DNA from: Clostridia bacterium
Lineage (GTDB): Bacteria; Bacillota; Clostridia; Christensenellales; Borkfalkiaceae
Direction of reading: 5' to 3'
Length of the DNA stretch: 28,880 bases
NCBI GenBank assembly: GCA_900768525.1
Contig: CAAGDF010000041.1
Span: 1-28,880 of the forward strand
Shown: positions 24,201-28,880 of the stretch, one piece after another
Layout: every line of letters starts with the position of its first letter
Position numbering within the stretch: position 1 is the stretch's first letter
Position numbers and translations under genes: made by a program
Notes under the pieces: model-generated
Databases searched by the model: none
What the model was told of the DNA's origin: nothing
What the model saw: the letters and a program-made list of their open reading frames with translations, nothing else

Positions 24201-24707
24201 AAACTGCCGCGCGATAAGCGAGAAGATATAGGTACGGCATACCATGCGTTTTTAGAAAAATGCGACTTTGAAAAAGATGCCGAAAGTGAGATTAATCGAC
24301 TTATAGACGGACATTTGTTGTCTGACGAGTGCATTTCTTTGCTCAGGCGCGAAAAACTGAAACGCATTTTGAAGATGGATATTTTCAAGACGATAAAGGG
24401 TATGATTTTATATCGAGAGCAGCCGTTTACCGCATACATGCCCGCAAAACTTTTCGACGATAATTATTCGGGCGACGGCGAAGTGCTTGTTCAGGGTATT
24501 ATCGACTTGCTGTGTTTAAACGGCGAAGAAGCGACGATTATCGACTACAAATTCACATCCGAACGCAGTGAAGAGGTACTTATCAAGCGTTACAAAAAAC
24601 AGCTCGAGTTATACGCATACGCGGTCGAGCATGTATTAAAAAAGAAGGTCGTAAAATGCTTTTTGGTAAACATTTTGGCTAATAAAGTAATAGAAGTAAC
24701 GATATAA
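21219..24707 (+). CDS. addA: ATP-dependent helicase/nuclease subunit A (AddA)
   Basis: AddA is the motor and second nuclease of the AddAB recombination complex. The 1162-residue protein is a UvrD/Rep-type superfamily 1 helicase. Motif I is ASAGSGKT at res. 21-28, motif II is YVFTDEYQDTSGVQ at about 376-389, and the C-terminal helicase motifs include VKIMSVHASKGLEYPVVI and MRILYVALTRARNYLYVVG. A RecB-family nuclease follows at about 1086-1112, with VQGIIDLL and IIDYKF. Between the helicase and nuclease domains lies an acidic linker with two PLPFDE-like 6-residue units (DNA 24081-24116). AGGAGG is eight bases before ATG 21219; the next ATG at 21222 is also possible. It forms an operon with addB. 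Confidence 0.95.
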   Translation: MMTEKQQQAIDFDKGNLLVSASAGSGKTCVMVNRILRLILDGKANVDEILCVTFTVLAATEMKQKIASAITARMEVAGEEEKLRLAKQLDLLPMANISTVHAFCKNLIKEFFYIAGVDPSFSVVSDAERERLIKRAIDGYFDDLYDSESEILTTLLPVFYKKRTDGNLKEKIKEVYKVIMTEVDPFAVLDNGEFYYTERGIDFIYAELKNELADEIRAFASYVEASSAIFVGYSDFENYIAQMLNGLNYAADGESCADITIRLSELKLRRPSKKKTTDEKILQAEAALEKVAKKYQEFRTKKLKEYDLNDIDCEKAYAEDCSKVYRAFVAAVKGFAAAFAEVKRDENCIDFSDFEHFAVKILQNDAVRAEVRSRFRYVFTDEYQDTSGVQEYILSAVSDNNLFMVGDVKQNIYDFRGCNPTIFAGKRAHFEKYGDGTVIDLDKNFRSTNAVISAVNRVFSGSMTVKCGNVDYEANPMIFGADYPADDGIAELHLVKKNAAENNLPSGVYGVVKHLEKMNDGGFFAEGAYIAELVGDLYGKEIYVGKNGEKRKIEFKDIAVLLRNANAVGDAYAKELIAAGIPVSANSKNSIGEYAEIAFLIDLLKLIGCFNLDIPLASVLKSPVGGISDAELFAIRKFTPKGSFVDAYRAYVREKTDDLAEKLKKFDGYMTKVRLMAEFMPCDELLSMIIREKQIDVGLLASRMGEFKMNRVNAFIHAAGSKKQTVDEFLAGIDETVKQLTIAYDDENAVKIMSVHASKGLEYPVVICAGALKAYNDRDKSGNFIYDRSYGIAIAHYDLAKMIVDKTAFLMFLRKKLLKRSREEEMRILYVALTRARNYLYVVGEYSGSCPECKIGHFEGDIYSVRRPFDFFSSGDLPLTDKGELTEREQSERQVRQVLISDYDKELAEIIAQNLDFLYVSDEGGLSVKRSVTSAVHFDEEDAPAYEKAPIFADEPLPFDESLPFDELPDDENKDVQAKPIDTFAPDSAKEKSVKLPRDKREDIGTAYHAFLEKCDFEKDAESEINRLIDGHLLSDECISLLRREKLKRILKMDIFKTIKGMILYREQPFTAYMPAKLFDDNYSGDGEVLVQGIIDLLCLNGEEATIIDYKFTSERSEEVLIKRYKKQLELYAYAVEHVLKKKVVKCFLVNILANKVIEVTI
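24081..24116 (+). repeat. Two tandem 18-bp units in the addA linker
   Basis: Two copies of a GAACCTTTACCGTTCGAT-like unit with two substitutions encode EPLPFD and ESLPFD, followed by ELP. It lies in the acidic, probably disordered linker between the helicase and nuclease domains, where length variation should be tolerated. Confidence 0.65.
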
Positions 24708-24728
24708 AAAGCACGCCGTAAGGCGTGC
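24706..24728 (-). terminator. GC-rich hairpin after addA
   Basis: GCACGCC (24711-24717) pairs with GGCGTGC (24722-24728) around a GTAA tetraloop of the GNRA type. On the minus strand it is followed by TTTTTATA, so it can act as a second terminator for the feo operon. On the plus strand there is no T tract. Confidence 0.6.
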
Positions 24729-24739
24729 CGAACAAAACA

Positions 24740-24786
24740 AAAAAATGCCCTATAGGTCGATTATCGGCACTAAAGGGCGTTTTTAT
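24740..24786. terminator. Bidirectional terminator between addA and the feo operon, built around an element copy
   Basis: GCCCT (24747-24751) pairs with AGGGC (24774-24778), with T runs on both strands. The loop is a full consensus copy of the dispersed element (24749-24770), identical over 21 bases to the inverted copy after yebC. It serves the convergent addBA and feo operons. Confidence 0.8.
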
Positions 24787-24947
24787 TATTTGGTTTTGTT
24801 TTGTTTTTTCGCAGGGCAGTCAGAAGAGCAGCAACCGCAGCCGCAACCGCAACCGCTTTTTTTCTTGCGGCGTTTAACGGATAAAGCAACCGCGGCGATA
24901 AGCGCGACGCCTACAACTGCGAGTATGATTATATCGACCGCGTTCAT
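24786..24947 (-). CDS. FeoB-associated Cys-rich membrane protein
   Basis: The 53-residue protein has one N-terminal transmembrane helix (VDIIILAVVGVALIAAVALSV), a basic KRRKKK stop-transfer segment, and a Cys-rich tail GCGCGCGCC..DC. Small proteins of this type follow feoB in many Clostridia and are thought to assist iron transport or its control. The start ATG at 24947 overlaps the feoB stop as ATGA, which decides it over longer upstream starts. The terminator begins right after the stop. Confidence 0.85.
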   Translation of the reverse strand: MNAVDIIILAVVGVALIAAVALSVKRRKKKSGCGCGCGCCSSDCPAKKQNKTK

Positions 24948-26956
24948 ATAAACAAGCCTCCTATGGAATAGACAAGGAATGCCACAAGCCATGCGACCGC
25001 ACATTGAAGGAATACGATGCCGACCGTCGCGAGTTTCGAGTTAAGTTCGCGCCGTATCGCGGCAACCGCGGCAACGCAAGGCGTATATAAAAGCGTGAAG
25101 ATCAGGAAACTGCAAGCGGCAAGCGTTGACGAAAAAAGTTGCGGCAAGTGTGCGTACAGTTGTCCCGAATCGCACCCGGCAAGTATGGCAAGGGTGGAAA
25201 CGACCTGTTCTTTTGCAATGAATCCCGAGATGAGCGCGGTGGAGAATTTCCACTCGCCGAATCCCAACGGTTTAAAAATTACCGAAATCCATTGACCTAT
25301 GCCTGCTAACATACTCGTCGACGAATCGGTAACGTAATTTAAACGGAAGTCGAAACTTTGCAGGAACCAGATTATAACGGTGGCTATAAATATAATTGAG
25401 AATGCGCGTTCCAGAAAGTCGCGCGCTTTTTCCCATAACAGCAATCCGACGCTTTTCGGCGAGGGAAAGCGGTAGTTGGGCAATTCCATAACGAACGGCA
25501 CGGGTTTGCCTTTAAAAGCGGTATTTTTAAGAATGAGCGCGGCGATTATCGCAAGCACGATGCCGATCAGGTACAAAGCGAACATAACGAGTGCGCCGTT
25601 GCCCGGAAAGAATGCCGCCACAAATACCGAATAAATTGGTATTTTCGCCGAGCAACTCATAAACGGCACGAGCATAATGGTCATTTTTCTGTCTCGGTCG
25701 GAAGAAACCGTCCTTGTGGACATAATTGCGGGTACCGAACATCCGAAGCCGACGAGCATAGGCACGAACGATCTGCCCGACAGACCGAGTTTACGTAAAG
25801 GTTTATCCATAACGAACGCCACGCGCGCCATATAGCCTGTGTCTTCGAGTACGGAAAGGAAGAAAAACAGCGTTACAATTACGGGCAGGAACGAAAGCAC
25901 GCTGCCCACGCCGTTAAAAATTCCGTCGATTATAGGGCTGTGAACGACCGGGTTAAGACCGTAATTCGTAAGCGCTCTGTCCACAACGCCGGACAATGCG
26001 TCTATGCCCATCGTCAAAAGCGATTGCAGCCCGGCTCCGATTACGTTGAACGTCAGCCAGAATATCAGAAGCATAATACCCAAAAACACGGGTATTGCGG
26101 TAAATTTGCCTGTCAGAACTTTATCGATCGCGACCGAGCGCAGGTGTTCTTTGCTTTCATGGCATTTAACCACCGAAGCTTCCACCACGCTTTCTATAAA
26201 GCCGTAACGCATATCCGCAAGCGCGGCGTTGCGGTCAAGTCCGGATTCGGTTTCCAACTGAACAAGGCAGTGTTCGATAAGTTCGCGTTCGTTCTCGTCG
26301 AGTTTCAGTTTGTCTGCAATATCGTTGTCGCTTTCGATTAGTTTCGATGCGCAGAATCTCAGCGGCAAGCCTTCCTCTTCGGCATGGTCTTGTATCAGGT
26401 GCATTACCGCGTGAATACATCTGTGGCAGGGCGATTCAGCCTGACAAAAATCCTGTCTTGCAGGCAGAACATGTCCTTTTGCCGTTTCATACGCGCGGTC
26501 GACAAGTTCTGACACGCCTTCGCCGTTGATCGCGCTTATGGGTACTACGGGTATGCCGAGTTCCGCGCTCATTTTCTCGATGTCTATAGTGCCGCCGTTT
26601 GCGCGCACTTCGTCCATCATGTTAAGCGCAAGCACCATAGGCACGCACAATTCCATAAGCTGCATCGTAAGATACAGGTTTCTCTCTATGTTGGTCGCGT
26701 CGGTTATGTTTATTATGCAATCGGGTTTTTCGTTCAGAATGTAATCGGTTGTAACGATTTCTTCCTGAGTGTAAGGTCTCAGCGAGTAAATTCCGGGAAG
26801 GTCTACCACAGTGCAGTCGGGCTTATCCTTTATTACTCCCGTTTTTTGTTCTACCGTAACGCCGGGGAAGTTTCCCACATGGCATCGCATTCCGGTTAAT
26901 GCGTTAAACAGCGCGGTTTTTCCGCAGTTCTGATTGCCGGCAAGCGCAAATTTCAT
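24944..26956 (-). CDS. feoB: Ferrous iron transporter FeoB
   Basis: FeoB carries Fe(II) across the cytoplasmic membrane. The 670-residue protein has the N-terminal G domain: G1 GNQNCGKTALFNAL (res. 7-20), the DLPGIYSLRPYTQEE region with G3, and NMMDE (G4). A helical GDI-like segment follows, then the Gate-type membrane domain with SFVPMLVGFGCSVPAIMSTRT and FISGFIAKEQVVSTLAIL-like motifs. The Cys in GCSVP is the conserved pore residue. It overlaps feoA upstream and the Cys-rich gene downstream by four bases each (ATGA), so the three are translated as a coupled set. Length is normal for clostridial FeoB. Confidence 0.96.
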   Translation of the reverse strand: MKFALAGNQNCGKTALFNALTGMRCHVGNFPGVTVEQKTGVIKDKPDCTVVDLPGIYSLRPYTQEEIVTTDYILNEKPDCIINITDATNIERNLYLTMQLMELCVPMVLALNMMDEVRANGGTIDIEKMSAELGIPVVPISAINGEGVSELVDRAYETAKGHVLPARQDFCQAESPCHRCIHAVMHLIQDHAEEEGLPLRFCASKLIESDNDIADKLKLDENERELIEHCLVQLETESGLDRNAALADMRYGFIESVVEASVVKCHESKEHLRSVAIDKVLTGKFTAIPVFLGIMLLIFWLTFNVIGAGLQSLLTMGIDALSGVVDRALTNYGLNPVVHSPIIDGIFNGVGSVLSFLPVIVTLFFFLSVLEDTGYMARVAFVMDKPLRKLGLSGRSFVPMLVGFGCSVPAIMSTRTVSSDRDRKMTIMLVPFMSCSAKIPIYSVFVAAFFPGNGALVMFALYLIGIVLAIIAALILKNTAFKGKPVPFVMELPNYRFPSPKSVGLLLWEKARDFLERAFSIIFIATVIIWFLQSFDFRLNYVTDSSTSMLAGIGQWISVIFKPLGFGEWKFSTALISGFIAKEQVVSTLAILAGCDSGQLYAHLPQLFSSTLAACSFLIFTLLYTPCVAAVAAIRRELNSKLATVGIVFLQCAVAWLVAFLVYSIGGLFI

Positions 26957-27297
26957 TTGTTATCGTCCTTCTTGTTTTTCTTGAAAATTCTTTTAAAAAG
27001 CGACGGCTTTTTTTCGTCGCTCTTTTTGTTTTGCGTTTTTTCGTCGTCAACAACGTCGGTAGCCGGCAGGTCTTCCGCAGGTTCAATCGAAATGTTCGCC
27101 GCGTCGTCAAGACGAAGCGTAAGTTCGTATCCGCGTATGCGTATTTCGATAGGGTCGCCCATAGGTGCAACTTTTCTGAGCGTCAGTCTGGTTTTGGGAA
27201 TCAAACCCATGTCGATCAGTCGGTTACGCAGCGCGCCTTCGCCGCCGACTGCCGTAATAACGGCAGACTGCCCGACTTTCAGTTCGTTCAACTTCAT
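26953..27297 (-). CDS. feoA: FeoA domain protein with a charged C-terminal extension
   Basis: FeoA is a small cytoplasmic SH3-like protein that supports FeoB. The core is MKLNELKVGQSAVITAV ... LRNRLIDMGLIPKTRLTLRKVAPMGDPIEIRIRGYELTLR, ending near res. 75. A tail of about 40 residues rich in Lys, Asp and Glu (EDLPATDVVDDEK ... KRIFKKNKKDDNK) follows and makes the 114-residue protein longer than a usual FeoA of about 75. ATG 27297 is preferred over a TTG six codons earlier because GGCGGAG lies just upstream. It is first in the feoA-feoB-Cys-rich operon, behind a strong promoter. Confidence 0.92.
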   Translation of the reverse strand: MKLNELKVGQSAVITAVGGEGALRNRLIDMGLIPKTRLTLRKVAPMGDPIEIRIRGYELTLRLDDAANISIEPAEDLPATDVVDDEKTQNKKSDEKKPSLFKRIFKKNKKDDNK

Positions 27298-27341
27298 AAT
27301 AACTCCGCCTTTCAAAATTCAAGTTTTTCTTTTGCCGTGAT

Positions 27342-27370
27342 ATAATAGCATGACTTTTTTATTATGTCAA
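27342..27370 (-). promoter_or_regulatory. Sigma-A-type promoter of the feo operon
   Basis: On the minus strand a perfect TTGACA (27370-27365) and TATTAT (27347-27342) are 17 bases apart. The start would be near 27335, about 40 bases before feoA. No Fur-type box was recognised over it. Confidence 0.8.
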
Positions 27371-27387
27371 TTACACGGCTGCAATGT

Positions 27388-27443
27388 AACGGTCTAAATT
27401 TTAACGGTATTTAAGTCCGGACTTTAATGGTATTGAAGTCCGG
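27388..27443. repeat. Direct repeats with a GTCCGGAC palindrome upstream of the feo promoter
   Basis: AACGGTATTTAAGTCCGG (27403-27420) and AATGGTATTGAAGTCCGG (27426-27443) match at 16 of 18 positions with a period of 23 bases. AAGTCCGGACTT (27413-27424) is a perfect palindrome between them, and a partial third unit starts at 27388. They lie about 20-75 bp upstream of the feo -35 box, a suitable place for a regulator site. Confidence 0.55.
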
Positions 27444-27464
27444 CATAAGGGACGTATTAAAATT

Positions 27465-27530
27465 AAAAACATAGCGTTCGTACCGCTCAATTTTGAAATA
27501 ATCCGTCGGGCGGTGTTTTGCTATGTTTTT
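27465..27530. terminator. Terminator of the zinc-ribbon membrane protein gene
   Basis: AAAAACATAGC (27465-27475) pairs perfectly with GCTATGTTTTT (27520-27530). An inner ACCGC/GCGGT pairing tightens the long loop. T runs occur on both strands. It lies just downstream of the minus-strand gene at 27545. Confidence 0.65.
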
Positions 27531-27544
27531 ATCGGAATATTAAA

Positions 27545-28039
27545 TTACTTTTTGGGTTCCACGTGTCCGCAATATTCGCAAACGTAGTTCAAACCGTCGT
27601 AACTCATCTTGCCGCCGCAGGCAGGGCATTTGATTTTTTCGCTCGTGTCCTCGGTTTGCTTTTTGTTGGTATTAAGAATAAGTTTGCCGTCTTTAAAGAA
27701 AAATCCCGTAATGTATCCTTGCGAAATCAGCGTTTTTATATAGTCACTAACAACCTCGGGCGTATATCCCGTTTGCGTCGCTATATCTTCAACCGTATAC
27801 ATGTTTTCTTGCATAATAAGACGGTATACGAACGCTCTGTGTTTTACGTCGCCGATTTTTGTCCAGGCGACGGGTGCGCCGTAGAACCCCGCCACGGTCA
27901 TAACTATTCCGGCAATCAGCATAAAAGTATTTTTGCCCGCGCCGAAAATAATCAGCAATATTCCCGCGGGCAGAAAAATCGTAAGCAGTATAGCCGTAAT
28001 AAGCGTTGACCTGACAACAGAATTGTAATCCTTTTTCAT
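27545..28039 (-). CDS. Membrane protein with winged-helix and zinc-ribbon domains
   Basis: The 164-residue protein begins with two transmembrane helices (about res. 10-30 and 36-54). A winged-helix-like segment follows (MYTVEDIATQTGYTPEVVSDYIKTLISQGYITGFFF, about 80-115), and the end is a four-Cys zinc ribbon (CPACGGKMSYDGLNYVCEYCG). I do not recognise a named family. The layout suggests a membrane-tethered DNA- or protein-binding module on the cytoplasmic side. ATG 28039 has AGAGGTG five bases upstream and is preferred to the ATG six codons earlier. It is divergent from spoVT and followed by its own terminator. Confidence 0.65.
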   Translation of the reverse strand: MKKDYNSVVRSTLITAILLTIFLPAGILLIIFGAGKNTFMLIAGIVMTVAGFYGAPVAWTKIGDVKHRAFVYRLIMQENMYTVEDIATQTGYTPEVVSDYIKTLISQGYITGFFFKDGKLILNTNKKQTEDTSEKIKCPACGGKMSYDGLNYVCEYCGHVEPKK

Positions 28040-28098
28040 ATTTGCACCTCTTCTCATAACCGCATCTCGTTTTCTTACGGAATTTTATCATTAAAGGG

Positions 28099-28126
28099 TG
28101 AAATTGTAAAGTGATTTCGCATACTT
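28099..28126 (+). promoter_or_regulatory. Sigma-G/F-like promoter of spoVT
   Basis: TGAAAT (28099-28104) and CATACTT (28120-28126) are 15 bases apart, close to the forespore sigma-factor pattern (TGAATA-like -35, CATACTA-like -10). In Bacillus subtilis spoVT is transcribed by sigma-G. The start would lie near 28133. Confidence 0.5.
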
Positions 28127-28165
28127 TTTTACGCTCGGAGCAAACTGTTATACGGAGGAACATTT

Positions 28166-28711
28166 ATGAAAAAAAGCGGACTTTTAAGAATAGACGAAGT
28201 AGGGCGTATCGTTTTGCCGAAAGACATGCGAAAACTGTTGAAACTCGACCGCGACAGGCTGGTTGAATTATACGTTGAAAAGGACAGATTGGTAATTAAA
28301 AAATACTCCCCGATCGCAAGCGCGGTCGAACGCGCGAAATGTATTTGCGAAAAACTCGCGTCCGAAACAGGCTGCATTTGCATCGTAACCGATACAAGCA
28401 AGGTTTTATGCGTATCGGGCGAGGCGTTAAAGGGAATCGAGGGCAAGAAAATCTCGCCGTCGTTTTATTCGCTCATCGAAAATACAAGCCCCGTGCTTAT
28501 AAACAGCGACGAGGGAGGAAAACCGCTTTCGCCTTGCGCTGATCCCGAAATAGAATACAGCGGACTTGCTGCCGTCGTGCTCGAACAGGAAGATTGCCCT
28601 ATAGGCGCGGTGGCTCTCATGTGCACCGATAAAACGCGCAGGCTCGGCGATTTAGAGGTTACCATTTTAAAAATCGCAAAGGAACTTCTTTGCTCTTGCT
28701 GTACGGAGTAA
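28166..28711 (+). CDS. spoVT: Stage V sporulation protein T
   Basis: SpoVT is a transcriptional regulator of late forespore genes. The 181-residue protein has an N-terminal AbrB-type swapped-hairpin domain (MKKSGLLRIDEVGRIVLPKDMRKLLKL ... LVELYVEKDRLVIKKY, res. 1-47) and a C-terminal GAF-like domain, matching SpoVT in length and layout. A plain AbrB would end at about 95 residues. GGAGG precedes the ATG. The sigma-G-like promoter supports the name. It indicates that the organism belongs to a sporulating lineage, whether or not it still makes spores. Confidence 0.92.
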   Translation: MKKSGLLRIDEVGRIVLPKDMRKLLKLDRDRLVELYVEKDRLVIKKYSPIASAVERAKCICEKLASETGCICIVTDTSKVLCVSGEALKGIEGKKISPSFYSLIENTSPVLINSDEGGKPLSPCADPEIEYSGLAAVVLEQEDCPIGAVALMCTDKTRRLGDLEVTILKIAKELLCSCCTE

Positions 28712-28713
28712 AT

Positions 28714-28746
28714 ACCCGATAACCGACCTATAGACGGGCTTTTTAT
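28714..28746 (+). terminator. Terminator after spoVT with an inverted element copy in the loop
   Basis: CCCG (28715-28718) pairs with CGGG (28735-28738), followed by CTTTTTAT. The loop (28717-28733) is the reverse complement of CTATAGGTCGGTTATCG. It lies 3 bp after the spoVT stop. Confidence 0.7.
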
Positions 28747-28880
28747 AAAACATGGCGGATTCTTCCGCTTAGCCAGTGGTGATAGCGTTAGAGCCCACCG
28801 AAAAGGCGACTTTTTAGTCCTTTTCCGCGACCGTTCGGGCATAACCGTTTACGGTTGCACTAATCTGTTGCCTTAAAGCC
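28747..28880. other. Structured end region without a clear gene
   Basis: Several hairpins follow in a row: GCGGA/TCCGC (28755-28768), GAAAAGG..GACT with AGTC..CTTTTC (28800-28826), and AACCGT/ACGGTT (28840-28853). The segment 28769-28798 matches 74-103 in inverted orientation. No frame looks coding beyond the short VGSNAITTG-stop on the minus strand. A non-coding RNA, a dispersed repeat or the border of the next gene are all possible. Confidence 0.4.

Noticed and set aside
1..28880. CRISPR arrays, rRNA and tRNA genes, IS transposases, prophage genes
   Set aside because: I looked for regular spacer-repeat spacing, rRNA/tRNA arms and transposase or integrase motifs and saw none.

Overview
The window looks like a chromosomal segment of a spore-forming-lineage Firmicute, most likely Clostridia. 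The basis is WhiA, SpoVT, AddA/AddB, the gene order infC-rpmI-rplT followed by a TrmH-type methylase, a PHP phosphatase beside murB, and strong AGGAGG-type ribosome binding sites. I cannot name a genus. No rRNA, tRNA, CRISPR array or recognisable IS transposase was seen.

Layout. 1-2868: the end of an unknown gene, then a translationally coupled run murB - PHP phosphatase - whiA, closed by two successive terminators. 3004-3732: a nitrilase-fold-like protein without the catalytic Cys. 4064-5239: a GT4 glycosyltransferase with its own promoter and a structured leader. 5374-7152 (minus): an exported beta-propeller/SH3-like membrane protein. 7384-8702: the infC-rpmI-rplT operon, with a structured leader, an attenuator-type terminator and an ATT start for infC. 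8717-10237: a TrmH-family rRNA methylase and yebC. 10315-13203: an alkaline-phosphatase-superfamily enzyme, an EamA transporter and a P-loop NMP-kinase-like protein. 13257-15076: an AT-rich module with an AlbA_2/HATPase/winged-helix regulator, enclosed by 62-bp direct repeats. 15197-17553 (minus): a PPi-dependent and an ATP-dependent phosphofructokinase side by side. 17948-24707: addB-addA. 24786-27297 (minus): feoA-feoB-Cys-rich membrane protein, joined by ATGA overlaps. 27545-28039 (minus): a membrane protein with a winged helix and a zinc ribbon. 28166-28711: spoVT, preceded by a sigma-G-like promoter. The last 130 bases hold strong hairpins and no clear gene.

The most striking signal is a short dispersed element with the core CTATAGGTCGATTATCG. 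It occurs about ten times in this window, in both orientations. Nearly every copy lies just 3' of a gene inside or beside an intrinsic terminator, and different copies use different parts of the motif as the stem. One exact copy lies inside the TrmH-family reading frame. Two longer, almost identical copies enclose the AT-rich regulator module. This looks like a REP-like or terminator-forming repeat family of the host genome; it is not explained by any gene in the window.
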